A stretch of 64,000 bases of DNA from Roseivirga seohaensis (lineage in GTDB: Bacteria; Bacteroidota; Bacteroidia; Cytophagales; Cyclobacteriaceae). The notes beneath the pieces were generated by a model that searched no databases, was not told where the DNA came from, and was given only the letters and a program-made list of their open reading frames with translations. The position numbers and the translations under genes are program-made. Positions 28,321 to 37,141 of the stretch are shown in pieces (position 1 is the first letter of the stretch; each line of letters starts with the position of its first letter). The stretch spans positions 1 to 64,000 of the forward strand of contig NZ_LRPB01000047.1 in assembly GCF_001592945.1 (NCBI RefSeq), written 5' to 3'.

Positions 28321-28368
28321 GTTAGCGTTGGCCTTGGTATGCTTACCAATTGATTTTAACTCGCTAAC
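28321..28368. other. Nested hairpin after the TlpA-like gene
   Basis: An outer stem GTTAGCG/CGCTAAC (28321-28327 and 28362-28368) encloses an inner hairpin TTGGTA/TACCAA. There is no T-run, so it may be a weak terminator of the TlpA-like gene or an mRNA-stabilising structure rather than an intrinsic terminator. Confidence 0.35.
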
Positions 28369-28384
28369 AAACGGGTAATATTGG

Positions 28385-28556
28385 CTTAATTCTTAAGTAA
28401 ATCACCTCTTACAAATCCTTAATATTACCTCAATAAGTGGTCTATTTGATTCTTCTAACCATTCACTACTCTTAAATTCTTAACACAGAAACAAGGTATC
28501 TTGCCTTTTTCTTAACCTTTACGAAACGACTAGTTTTTCTTCATTGGTCAGATTTG
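28385..28556 (+). promoter_or_regulatory. CTTAA-rich control region and possible promoter of the TonB receptor/phytase pair
   Basis: Six CTTAA pentamers occur at 28385, 28392, 28418, 28471, 28479 and 28511, in two close pairs plus singles. CAGATTTG at 28549-28556 is a 7/8 match to the Bacteroidota -7 element TAnnTTTG, 29 nt before the receptor ATG. The repeats could be binding sites for a phosphate-responsive regulator, given the phytase downstream; this is inference. Confidence 0.3.
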
Positions 28557-28585
28557 GCACAGCAAATTTTTAACCTAATCTATCT

Positions 28586-31357
28586 ATGAAAAAACTTTTA
28601 CACACATTACTATTAGCGCTTTTGTTTTCTAGTGTTGCCATTGCGCAAAACGGAATCATTAGTGGTAAAGTGACTGACGAAATTGGCTTAGGGTTACCTG
28701 GAGCCACAGTTTTTATTCCAACTATAAATAAAGGAAGCGTTACAGATGTTAACGGTAACTATACTATAATTGAAATACCTGCAGGAGATCATAACATAAC
28801 GGTTTCTTATGTAGGTTATAAAAAAGTAGAACAATTGATTACCGTGGTGGCTGGCCAAACTACTTTGGGTAATATTACTATGGAGCCTGGTTACACTCAA
28901 ACCGGAGAAGTAATGGTAGTAGGCGATAGATTAAAAGGTCAGGCCAAAGCATTGAATCAGCAGCGTACAAATGCCAACATCACTAATGTAGTCTCTGCCG
29001 ATCAAGTAGGTCGTTTTCCTGATGCCAATATTGGTGATGCACTAAAGAGAATCCCGGGTATAACTATTCAAAACGACCAAGGAGAAGCAAGGAATATTAT
29101 TATTAGAGGCCTTGCACCACAGTTGAACTCGGTAACACTTAATGGTGAAAGAATCCCCTCTGCCGAAGGCGATAACCGAAACGTTCAGCTGGATTTAATT
29201 CCTTCAGATATGATTCAAACCATTCAGGTAAACAAAGCAGTGTTACCAAATATGGATGCCGATGCCATTGGAGGCTCTGTAAATTTAGTTACTCGTTCTG
29301 AACCTACCGGACAAAGACTTTCAGGAACTTTGGCTTCAGGCTACAATTTTCTTTCAGATAAAGCCATTTGGACAGGTTCACTGGTTGCTGCCGATCGTTT
29401 TGCCAACGGAAAATTGGGAGCAGTTTTTTCAGCTTCTTACAACAATCATAACTTTGGCTCGGACGATATTGAAGCAGTTTGGGTGAAAGGAGATGACGGC
29501 AATACTTACATTGACGAATTCGACATTAGAGAATACAGAGTACAAAGAATAAGAAGAAGCGCCAACCTTGCTTTGGATTACCAAATCAATAAGAATAACA
29601 AAATCTTTCTTTCAGGAACCTACAACTGGAGAGATGATTGGGAGAACCGTTTTAGAATGCGAGTAAGCCAGCTAGAAGACGCATTCAACGATGGTGATTT
29701 TACGAGCCTTGGAAATAATAAGTATAATGTTTCTGCTGCCCGAGTAGAATTTCAAACCAAAGGTGGAATTGGAAACGATAGGGTAGATAACCGTAGACTT
29801 GAAGACCAAAGAAACAGAAACCTATCTTTGAAAGGAGAACACCAATTGGACAGATTGAAAATGACTTGGTCTGCTACCTATGCAAAAGCTTCTGAAGAAA
29901 GACCAAACGAAAGATACTTAAGTTACAGGTCTAAAAATCAGAATGTAAATGTAGACTTAAGCAACCCAGAATTTCCGCTTGCCATATTAGCAAACCCAGC
30001 CGATAATGCCGGGATTGGCTTTAATGAGCTTTCAGAACAGAACGGATACACTTTCGATAGAGACATAAATGGTAAGTTAGACTTTGCTCTTCCAATATCT
30101 GAAAATGGTATTTTAAAGTTTGGAGGTAGAGCCAGAATTAAGAAAAAGGAAAGAGATAATAATTTCTTTGCTTACGAACCAACAGATGAAAATGCTTTTG
30201 GAGCAACAATTGGTGACATACCAAACAATGATTATTCTGAATCTGATTTCTTACCAGGAAGCCAGTTTAGAGCGGGTATATTCGGAACACCAAAATTTTT
30301 GGGTGGCCTAAATCTAAATTCTGGTCAATTCGATTCTGAAGATATTTTAGAAGAGTATTTAGCGGGTAATTATAGTGCTACTGAAAATATTTATGCGGCT
30401 TATGCCATGTCGGATATTCAGTTTACAGATGAGTTTTCTGCCATTTTAGGCTTAAGGCTAGAATCTACCAGCATCGACTATAAAGGGTATGTGTATGATA
30501 TTGATGAAGAGGAAGGACTTGGTGAAGTAGAGGATTCTCAGAGCTATACTAACTTTATGCCTGGTGTTCACTTAAACTACAATTTTTCTGATTTTTCAAT
30601 CCTAAGATTTGCCTTTACCAACACCATTGCCAGACCAAACTATTATGACCTTGTTCCTTATGTGCAGTTCAGTGCCGAAGACGAGGAACTAGAAAAAGGT
30701 AATCCAGAATTGAAGGCTACAACTTCCATGAACTTTGACCTGATGTACGAAAACTATTTCGATAATATTGGTATCGTTTCTGGCGGGGTGTTTTACAAAA
30801 ACCTCGATAACTTCATTTACCCTCAAAGGGTTGAAGGTTATAACGACCCCGTATATGGTAATGATTTGCAATTTACTACCGCAAAAAATGGTGGAACAGC
30901 AGAGATTTACGGGCTTGAAGTTTCTTTCCAAAGACAAATCTGGAAAGGTTTAGGATTGTATTTGAACTATACTTACACCGGTTCTAATACTACTGGTATT
31001 CAAGGTAGAGAAGCCGATGATTTAGAACTTCCGGGTACTGCCAATAACATGTTCAATGCGTCTCTTTCTTACGAAACAGAAAAGTTAGTATTAAGAGCTT
31101 CGCTAAACTATGCCAGCGACTATATTGATGAACTTGGTGGCGAGAGTTTCGATGACAGATACTACGACAAGCAGACATTTGTAGATGTAAATGGTTCTTA
31201 TGCCTTCAGTAATAATTGGAGATTCTTTTTTGAGGTAAAGAACTTAACTAATCAGCCATTGCGCTATTACCAAGGCATTAGCTCTAGAACCATGCAAGCT
31301 GAATATTACAATGTTAGGTTTAACGCTGGTATAAAATTCGATTTGTTTAATAATTAA
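28586..31357 (+). CDS. TonB-dependent outer-membrane receptor, likely for phytate or organic phosphate
   Basis: 923 residues with a signal peptide (LLLALLFSSVAIAQ), an N-terminal carboxypeptidase-regulatory-like domain (about 24-108, ISGKVTDEIGLGLPGATVFIP), a plug domain (RFPDANIGDALKRIPGITIQ, IIIRGLAPQLNSVTLNGERI, DADAIGGSVNLVTR, about 130-235) and a C-terminal 22-strand barrel with LNYNFSDFSILRFAFTNTIARPNYYDLVPY. Active import depends on TonB/ExbBD. The downstream 3-phytase gene suggests the substrate is phytate, a lower inositol phosphate, or a metal chelate released with it. An unusual 30-nt hairpin separates the two genes. Confidence 0.92.
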   Translation: MKKLLHTLLLALLFSSVAIAQNGIISGKVTDEIGLGLPGATVFIPTINKGSVTDVNGNYTIIEIPAGDHNITVSYVGYKKVEQLITVVAGQTTLGNITMEPGYTQTGEVMVVGDRLKGQAKALNQQRTNANITNVVSADQVGRFPDANIGDALKRIPGITIQNDQGEARNIIIRGLAPQLNSVTLNGERIPSAEGDNRNVQLDLIPSDMIQTIQVNKAVLPNMDADAIGGSVNLVTRSEPTGQRLSGTLASGYNFLSDKAIWTGSLVAADRFANGKLGAVFSASYNNHNFGSDDIEAVWVKGDDGNTYIDEFDIREYRVQRIRRSANLALDYQINKNNKIFLSGTYNWRDDWENRFRMRVSQLEDAFNDGDFTSLGNNKYNVSAARVEFQTKGGIGNDRVDNRRLEDQRNRNLSLKGEHQLDRLKMTWSATYAKASEERPNERYLSYRSKNQNVNVDLSNPEFPLAILANPADNAGIGFNELSEQNGYTFDRDINGKLDFALPISENGILKFGGRARIKKKERDNNFFAYEPTDENAFGATIGDIPNNDYSESDFLPGSQFRAGIFGTPKFLGGLNLNSGQFDSEDILEEYLAGNYSATENIYAAYAMSDIQFTDEFSAILGLRLESTSIDYKGYVYDIDEEEGLGEVEDSQSYTNFMPGVHLNYNFSDFSILRFAFTNTIARPNYYDLVPYVQFSAEDEELEKGNPELKATTSMNFDLMYENYFDNIGIVSGGVFYKNLDNFIYPQRVEGYNDPVYGNDLQFTTAKNGGTAEIYGLEVSFQRQIWKGLGLYLNYTYTGSNTTGIQGREADDLELPGTANNMFNASLSYETEKLVLRASLNYASDYIDELGGESFDDRYYDKQTFVDVNGSYAFSNNWRFFFEVKNLTNQPLRYYQGISSRTMQAEYYNVRFNAGIKFDLFNN

Positions 31358-31390
31358 TAAGTAAGGAAAAGTATTTGAGATAAACCTGTG

Positions 31391-31420
31391 ACCCTGATCT
31401 CGATGTATCGAGGTCAGGGT
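31391..31420 (+). repeat. 30-nt near-perfect palindrome between receptor and phytase genes
   Basis: ACCCTGATCTCGAT and ATCGAGGTCAGGGT pair over 14 bp with one G-T pair and a GT centre. A T-rich stretch (GATTTTTCG) follows about 8 nt later, so it might attenuate read-through into the phytase gene or protect the receptor mRNA. It may be one copy of a family of intergenic palindromes; a related CCTGAA/TTCAGG core occurs at 51452-51472. Confidence 0.55.
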
Positions 31421-31472
31421 TCGCTGATTTTTCGACTAGTACAAAATGACTACTTCTTTTCAAATTTTATTT

Positions 31473-32567
31473 ATGAAGAAAATAACCCTAAATATTGCAC
31501 TTGCAGTTAGCCTTACTATGGTGGCTTGCGGAGCTGCAAAAGAGAAAACTGTTATAGATACAGACATTATCAAACCAGTTATTATTACAGAGGCAACACT
31601 TCACGATACCGATGATCCTGCCATTTGGGTTAACCCAAATGATCCTGCTCAAAGTATGATTATTGGTACGGATAAGGATGTTGATGGTGCATTATATGCC
31701 TTCGATTTAAACGGAAAGGTGATTGAAGAAAGAACTGTAAGAGGTTTAAAAAGACCCAATAATGTTGATATCGAATATGGTTTGGTTATAGGTAACGATA
31801 CTGTTGATATAGCTGTAACTGGCGAAAGATTTACCCATAACATGCGTGTATTTGCTTTACCAGAAATGAAACCTATTGACAATGGCGGAATTCCAGTTTT
31901 TGAAGGTGAAGAAGGCGCTGAATTCCGTGATTTAATGGGGGTAGCCCTTTATAAGAGACCAACCGATGGTGCCATTTTCGCAATTATGGGTAGAAAAACG
32001 GGTCCTGTAGATGGTACTTATTTATGGCAATATTTATTAGAAGGAACTGCTGAAGGTACCGTAAAAGCGACTTTAGTGAGAAAATTCGGATACTTTAGTG
32101 GCGTGAAGGAAATCGAAGCTATTGCTGTAGATAACGAATTAGGTTTTGTGTACTATTCAGATGAAAACGTTGGGGTGAAGAAATATTACGCAGATCCTGA
32201 AATGGGAAACAAGGAATTGGCCTTATTCGGGAAATCAGCTTTTTTAGATGATAACGAAGGTATTTCCATTTTTGACGCTGGTAATGGTAAAGGATTTATT
32301 CTGGTGTCAGATCAGCAGGCAAATCAGTTTCAAATCTTTTCGAGAGAAGGAACTGTCGACAACCCTCATCAGCATGAGCTATTGAAAACCATCAAGGTTT
32401 TAACAAACGAAAGTGATGGATCTGAAATTAGCAATGTAGCCTTTAACGATACCTTTAAACATGGAATCTTTGTGGCGATGTCAGATAATCGCACCTTTCA
32501 ATATTATAAGGTCGAAGATATTTTAGGCGAGCTTTTAAAAAGTAAAATAAAAAACTCAACACTTTAG
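31473..32567 (+). CDS. 3-phytase (beta-propeller phytase), probable lipoprotein
   Basis: 364 residues from the ATG at 31473. The ATG at 31446 would put nine extra residues before the signal peptide, so the internal start is preferred. It starts KKITLNIALAVSLTMVACGA, giving a lipobox ending VAC, so it is probably a lipoprotein. The beta-propeller phytase core is visible: HDTDDPAIWVNPNDPAQSMI, GTDKDVDGALYAFDLNGK, RPNNVDIEYGL, DNEGISIFDAGNGKGFILVSDQ and SDGSEISNVAFNDTF, with the Asp/Glu calcium residues of the family. It releases phosphate from phytate with calcium. It lies 115 nt after the receptor and is closed by a terminator. Confidence 0.92.
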   Translation: MKKITLNIALAVSLTMVACGAAKEKTVIDTDIIKPVIITEATLHDTDDPAIWVNPNDPAQSMIIGTDKDVDGALYAFDLNGKVIEERTVRGLKRPNNVDIEYGLVIGNDTVDIAVTGERFTHNMRVFALPEMKPIDNGGIPVFEGEEGAEFRDLMGVALYKRPTDGAIFAIMGRKTGPVDGTYLWQYLLEGTAEGTVKATLVRKFGYFSGVKEIEAIAVDNELGFVYYSDENVGVKKYYADPEMGNKELALFGKSAFLDDNEGISIFDAGNGKGFILVSDQQANQFQIFSREGTVDNPHQHELLKTIKVLTNESDGSEISNVAFNDTFKHGIFVAMSDNRTFQYYKVEDILGELLKSKIKNSTL

Positions 32568-32571
32568 TTTG

Positions 32572-32614
32572 AAAGTCTAGGCGCCCCGAAAGGTAAGCCT
32601 AGACTTTATTTTTT
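32572..32614 (+). terminator. Rho-independent terminator after the phytase gene
   Basis: Perfect 11-bp stem AAAGTCTAGGC/GCCTAGACTTT with a 14-nt loop, followed by ATTTTTTT-like sequence, starts 5 nt after the stop codon. Confidence 0.85.
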
Positions 32615-32619
32615 CTAAT

Positions 32620-33090
32620 CTACGGTATACGTTCCCATCGAATCTTTACCGCTGAAATTTTTTCGGTTTCTAAACGAACCTCACTGAGTACGTTAAAGTC
32701 GTTTTTTAGGTAGAAGGGGAGTGGGATGGCGTACAATGACCCATCTGATTTTTTACAGGTGTCATTATCTATTACCCAGCCATTAAGGGCTTCAAAGTCA
32801 TGCTTGGCTAAGTTTATCAGTTTTTTTCCTAACCCTTGTTTTTGAAAATCACTATCTAAAATTATTGAAAACCATGTCTCTTCATTCCGAATAAAAACAC
32901 AAAGCCAGCCTATAATTGTTTGATTAAGGTTGCAAAGAATATAATGCTTCAGTTGCTCTATTTTGTTAAGGAACTCATCAAATTCAGCTATGGTAGTATA
33001 GCCTAATGAGGCCGGATATTCAGCATTCCACAAGGTCATTATCCTTTCTTTTTGCTCTTCTGATAATCGTTTGGTTTGAATGACTTGCAT
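32620..33090 (-). CDS. GNAT-family N-acetyltransferase
   Basis: 156 residues with the acetyl-CoA loop DFQKQGLGKKLINLAK after the strand TWFSIILDS, and a C-terminal LPFYLKNDFNVLSE segment. The acceptor is unknown. It is a single gene, divergent from the DinB-like gene and convergent with the phytase terminator. Confidence 0.85.
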   Translation of the reverse strand: MQVIQTKRLSEEQKERIMTLWNAEYPASLGYTTIAEFDEFLNKIEQLKHYILCNLNQTIIGWLCVFIRNEETWFSIILDSDFQKQGLGKKLINLAKHDFEALNGWVIDNDTCKKSDGSLYAIPLPFYLKNDFNVLSEVRLETEKISAVKIRWERIP

Positions 33091-33200
33091 ATGACTAATG
33101 AAAGGTAGAAAGTTGGATGGACTATTTACTTATTTACTCTTGAAAAGTAATGGTTATTCATTCTTCTTATCTTAGCCATATTATTGAATAATATTGAAAC

Positions 33201-33800
33201 ATGGCCAATCGTAAAATTATTTTCTTGCTCCTTTTTCTAATATCGTTTGCAGGCTTGGCAAATGCACAAAATATTCTTCCCTTTAGAGAAATACCTCCTG
33301 CAGCAAAGGTTTACACTTCAGGAACATTAATGGGACGAATGACGGACGGACTTGGCTTTCGGTTTTATTGGGCTACACAAGGGCTTACTAATGAAAACTT
33401 AAGCTTTAAAGCAGGAGAGGAGTCGAGAACTATAGGAGAAACAATTGATCATGTTTACACTTTGGTATTAATGTTTACCAATGCGGTAATGGAACAGCCT
33501 ACTACTTTTCCGGTTGAAAGTAATGAGCTTAGTTTCGAAGAGAAGAGAGCTAAGGTGCTTTCCTTTATTCAAACCAGTAGCGCCTTATTAAAAATGAGTA
33601 ACGATGAAGATTTTGAACGTTACAATTTGGTATTTCAATCCGCCAATGGGAGTGGGCAAAAGTTGCCTTTTTGGAATGGACTGAACGGCCCATTGGAAGA
33701 TGCCCTTTGGCACATAGGTCAGGTGGTTACGCTCAGGCGAATGGCGGGCAACCCAATCAATCCCAAAGTCGATTTTATGAATGGGGTGGTCAATAATTAA
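33201..33800 (+). CDS. Exported DinB-like four-helix protein
   Basis: 199 residues with a signal peptide (IIFLLLFLISFAGLANAQ), which is unusual for the usually cytoplasmic DinB superfamily. The DinB pattern is visible: helix GRMTDGLGFRFYWATQGLTNENLSF, TIGETIDHVYTLVL with H84, and DALWHIGQVVTLRRM with H171. The third metal His (normally four residues after the second) is replaced: H171-I-G-Q-V. It may bind metal incompletely or act as a non-enzymatic member. Function unknown. Confidence 0.7.
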   Translation: MANRKIIFLLLFLISFAGLANAQNILPFREIPPAAKVYTSGTLMGRMTDGLGFRFYWATQGLTNENLSFKAGEESRTIGETIDHVYTLVLMFTNAVMEQPTTFPVESNELSFEEKRAKVLSFIQTSSALLKMSNDEDFERYNLVFQSANGSGQKLPFWNGLNGPLEDALWHIGQVVTLRRMAGNPINPKVDFMNGVVNN

Positions 33801-33807
33801 TTAAAGA

Positions 33808-34488
33808 TTATTTAGAATAATCGGGATCTATATTGGTAGAATCAGGGATGGGCTCTGTACTGTTACCTTTAGCTATGGTCATTCCTCGCGATACTTTTGC
33901 AATTGTGCCATTTTTCAGAAACTCAAGCATAGTGTTTTTATGATATATAATGTAATTGTCAAAAAATAGATCTTCTGGTTTTAGTTGATTAGGAATATAC
34001 CGGTATTTGAAAATCGAAACAGACATGTCTATTGAGTCTTCTTTTACATTTATCACCTTCCATAATTCATATTTATTTTCAGGAGTCTCGTAAGCATTAC
34101 GTAAGGCATAAATATCATTCACCTGAGGGTTTTCTAGGTATGCACTATATTTATTTTTCCTTGATATACTCTGAACAACAAGGAGTCCGATTATTAGAGT
34201 GAGTATAATTGAACCTAAAAACAGATACCAAGGCGGTTTAACTGTGGCTTTAAGCTGCTTTGCCATTTCTCTTACTTCCTCTGAAGTTTCATAAATTCTT
34301 ACTACGTGTTTACAGTTAGAACACACAATACCCATTGTTTTTCTGTATGGAAAGAGGGGGATCCAAATTATGTGAAGGTATGAAGCAGATACAGATATGA
34401 TATTGTTCTCACTTTGGCAATTAGCGCAAGTTATGCCTGAAAACGGAGCCCGTTTTAGGTTTTTAGTAGATGTGCCGGCAGGTATCAT
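33808..34488 (-). CDS. Zinc-ribbon membrane-anchored protein of unknown function
   Basis: 226 residues. A CANCQ (residues 20-25) and CSNCKH (about 55-60) pair forms a zinc ribbon separated by a hydrophobic SYLHIIWIPLFPYRK strand. One membrane helix lies at about 92-108 (YLFLGSIILTLIIGLLVVQ), and a beta-rich extracytoplasmic domain of about 110 residues follows. It begins 30 nt after the receiver-domain gene on the same strand, so it may belong to the kinase operon. Confidence 0.75.
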   Translation of the reverse strand: MIPAGTSTKNLKRAPFSGITCANCQSENNIISVSASYLHIIWIPLFPYRKTMGIVCSNCKHVVRIYETSEEVREMAKQLKATVKPPWYLFLGSIILTLIIGLLVVQSISRKNKYSAYLENPQVNDIYALRNAYETPENKYELWKVINVKEDSIDMSVSIFKYRYIPNQLKPEDLFFDNYIIYHKNTMLEFLKNGTIAKVSRGMTIAKGNSTEPIPDSTNIDPDYSK

Positions 34489-34518
34489 AGTGCATTGGAA
34501 TTAAAAAGAGGTCAACAA

Positions 34519-34929
34519 TTACAGATAATCCGCAAAGTTATCCTCGATAACTTCTCGTAGCATTTTAGCTGTTAATGGTTTAGAACTATAACCTCTAATG
34601 TATTTATACTTAGTAGCTTTTAGTTTGTCTTCTACAGCATCTGAAGTGCTCAGCATCATCATTATGCAGTGGTCTTTTTGAGTTGAATCCAACTTGTCAT
34701 ACTCATCTAAAAACTCCCAACCGTTCATTCTGGGCATATTGATGTCAAGAAAAATCAAATCAGGTTGATTTTCTTCAGGGCAATTGGTAAGGTACTCTAG
34801 TGCCTCAATTCCGTCTTCAACAATGATTATTGACTCTGTAACGTTCTCTGCTTCAATTACCATTCTATGATACAAGTTATCAGCAGGGTTGTCATCAACT
34901 AGTAGTATAGCCCTTAATTTCTTTTTCAT
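34519..34929 (-). CDS. Single-domain response regulator (Rcp1/CheY-like)
   Basis: 136 residues containing only a receiver domain: acidic pocket D12/D13, phospho-acceptor D62 in LIFLDINMP, switch Ser/Thr in MMLSTSDA, and K117 in SSKPLT. There is no output domain, so it must relay phosphate or act by protein contact. Its start overlaps the histidine kinase stop by 4 nt, making them a cognate pair. Confidence 0.92.
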   Translation of the reverse strand: MKKKLRAILLVDDNPADNLYHRMVIEAENVTESIIIVEDGIEALEYLTNCPEENQPDLIFLDINMPRMNGWEFLDEYDKLDSTQKDHCIMMMLSTSDAVEDKLKATKYKYIRGYSSKPLTAKMLREVIEDNFADYL

Positions 34930-36881
34930 ACCTGCTTTTTCTTAATAGTGAAATAAAATGTAGTACCCTGCTGGTCATTAGGCTCAAACCATATTTCGCC
35001 TTTATGCCTTTCAATTATTTTTTTGCAATGGGCTAATCCAATACCTGTGCCTGTATATTCTGACTGCTTATGTAACCTTTGAAAAATTTGAAAAATTTTG
35101 TCTTTGTATTGAGGGGCAATGCCTATTCCATTATCAATAATGGAAAATTTATGATTGGTTTTTTCTTCCTGATATCCAATTTCGATAGAAGGAGTTTTAT
35201 CTATTTTTCTAAACTTAATAGCATTGTTGATTAAGTTTTGAAAGACAATTCTTATCTCGGTTTCAGCACCATGTACTGTTGGTAGATTTCCAACTTTTAT
35301 TTTAGCATTGGTTTCGTTGATTAATGCCGACAAATCCTCAATAACTTGTGTTACTATGCTTTTAGTATCGATTTCGGTTTTTTCCTTTTCTTTCCCAATT
35401 CTACTATAGTCAAGAATATCATGAATAAGAGTCTGCATTCGAGTAGCAGCAGATTCTATAAACTGAAGAATCTCAACTCCCTGCTTATCTAACGTGCTTT
35501 TATACATTTTAGAAAATAGGCCTGAGTAGTTCGTAATTGTTCTTAACGGTTCTTGCAAATCGTGCGATGCGATGTAAGAAAATTCCTGTAGCTCTTTGTT
35601 TTTGTTTTTCAGTTCATGTACATACTGCCGATTCAGTTCTTCAGCTTTCTTTTCTAAACTAATGTCTTTCTCAAAAGTAAGGTGTTGGTAAATTTCACCT
35701 TCGGAATTTCTAAAAGGAATAATGGTTAAGTGTGACCAACGTGTTTTACCCGATTTGGATTTGTTCAATATTTCGCCTCGCCAAACCTGCCCCATAGATA
35801 CTGTTTTTCCCATGCCTTCATAAAATTCAGGCGGATGATGATCTGTTTGAACCAATCGGTAGCCCTCCTCAAGAATTTCAGCTCTAGAATAACCAGAGGT
35901 TTCACAAAACATGTCGTTTACATAAAGTATTTTTTGTGTGGGTGATGCAATTGTCACAGACATTACTTGGTCAATGGCATATCTGTAGTCTAAAAGTTCT
36001 TGGTTTACCGCATTATAAGACTGTTCTAACTCAACTTTCTGTTTCAAAATCCTATTGATTCTTTTCCCATATAGAGTGATTAAAACACTACTAATTAAAA
36101 TTAGAACTATCGAATACACCGCAAGACCCAAATCAATATTCAGTACAGCTGTGTCGATTAGTCTTGAAAGTATGGAGCTAATGAGTATTGGCAATATTAG
36201 AATGACGGGTAGAACAGACTTAATTATTTTGTCGCCATAAAGGTTGCTATTGAGGAATGACGTAAAACCGATTGTTGGATTAACTAAAGAACAGCTTATA
36301 CTGAGAAAAATGAAAGATAAGGAAGTGTGAATGGCCATTGTATCCATTACTTTTAACCTTCCCTCTATTGGTATTCTAAGAACAAACAATATCAACGAAA
36401 GTAGAGCAGTTATAAAAATGATTATTGCGACTGATTCACCATACTGCTTGTTTACTTGTTTCTTAGATGATACGAGCCAAAAAGATAGGCTAAACATCAA
36501 AAAACACATCATAGTAGCAGCAGACATTCTACCGATTGACTTTGATGAAATATTGTCTTCGATTAATAGTGTAGCTATTATATCTATATTAAAAAGGTAT
36601 TCTATTAGAGTAACTCCGCAAATGATAATAATAGGAAGTGTAAGCAATAAAGGGATTTTTCTATTCGAAGGTTTTAAGGTGAATGTATAGAGAACTAAAC
36701 CAGAAAATAAAAAACAAACAGCAGTGTTAAATTTCATTGTAGGACCAAATTCTACAATTCTCAAAAGCATTGGAGTTTGAGAAATCCAGCCCGTTATCGC
36801 GATTAATGAGAATGAAATAATTAATAGGGCGAGGCTTCTGATTGTTTTAATTGCAGAAAATCTAGCTAATCGATGCGGCAT
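34926..36881 (-). CDS. Multi-pass membrane PAS sensor histidine kinase
   Basis: 651 residues. Residues 10-275 hold about eight hydrophobic helices (an integral membrane sensor of MASE type). A coiled-coil linker (278-298) leads to a PAS domain (about 300-410: YAIDQVMSVTIASPTQKILYVNDMFCETSGYSRAEI). HisKA has phospho-acceptor H440 in IASHDLQEPLR, then the ATPase has an N-box (NLINNAIKF, 549), G1 DNGIGIA (583-589) and G2 GTGIGLA (611-617). The ligand is unknown. It is the first gene of a unit with the receiver protein. Confidence 0.92.
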   Translation of the reverse strand: MPHRLARFSAIKTIRSLALLIISFSLIAITGWISQTPMLLRIVEFGPTMKFNTAVCFLFSGLVLYTFTLKPSNRKIPLLLTLPIIIICGVTLIEYLFNIDIIATLLIEDNISSKSIGRMSAATMMCFLMFSLSFWLVSSKKQVNKQYGESVAIIIFITALLSLILFVLRIPIEGRLKVMDTMAIHTSLSFIFLSISCSLVNPTIGFTSFLNSNLYGDKIIKSVLPVILILPILISSILSRLIDTAVLNIDLGLAVYSIVLILISSVLITLYGKRINRILKQKVELEQSYNAVNQELLDYRYAIDQVMSVTIASPTQKILYVNDMFCETSGYSRAEILEEGYRLVQTDHHPPEFYEGMGKTVSMGQVWRGEILNKSKSGKTRWSHLTIIPFRNSEGEIYQHLTFEKDISLEKKAEELNRQYVHELKNKNKELQEFSYIASHDLQEPLRTITNYSGLFSKMYKSTLDKQGVEILQFIESAATRMQTLIHDILDYSRIGKEKEKTEIDTKSIVTQVIEDLSALINETNAKIKVGNLPTVHGAETEIRIVFQNLINNAIKFRKIDKTPSIEIGYQEEKTNHKFSIIDNGIGIAPQYKDKIFQIFQRLHKQSEYTGTGIGLAHCKKIIERHKGEIWFEPNDQQGTTFYFTIKKKQV

Positions 36882-37085
36882 ACACTATACTTAATGAAAA
36901 ACGGATATCCCGTTTGTTTTTATTAAGATAGGGATAATAATTAGAATATAGTAATGTTCTGTTTTTGGGTTTAAAAAGGAGGCTAATATAATGGAACTAT
37001 AGAGGGTTTTTCATTGGAGGCCAATTTATGACAGGCTGAAAATTTGAATAAAAGAGATGAGAGTTTGAATATTGTTTTTTAATAT

Positions 37086-37120
37086 AAAAAAAGCAGGTTG
37101 CTTACTCAGCAACCTGCTTT
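37086..37120 (-). terminator. Terminator of the S10 peptidase/BNR unit
   Basis: Stem AAAGCAGGTTGC/GCAACCTGCTTT (12 bp, 7-nt loop) runs into a T-run on the minus strand, 22 nt after the S10 peptidase stop. Confidence 0.8.
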
Positions 37121-37141
37121 TGGGTTTGAAGATAAAATTCA

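Noticed and set aside
33178-33194. AT-only palindrome before the DinB-like gene
   Set aside because: Seven A/T pairs in AT-rich DNA are expected by chance.
36899-36915. Small hairpin AAACGG/CCGTTT before the histidine kinase
   Set aside because: Too short (6 bp) and too close to the start codon to call a terminator or riboswitch.
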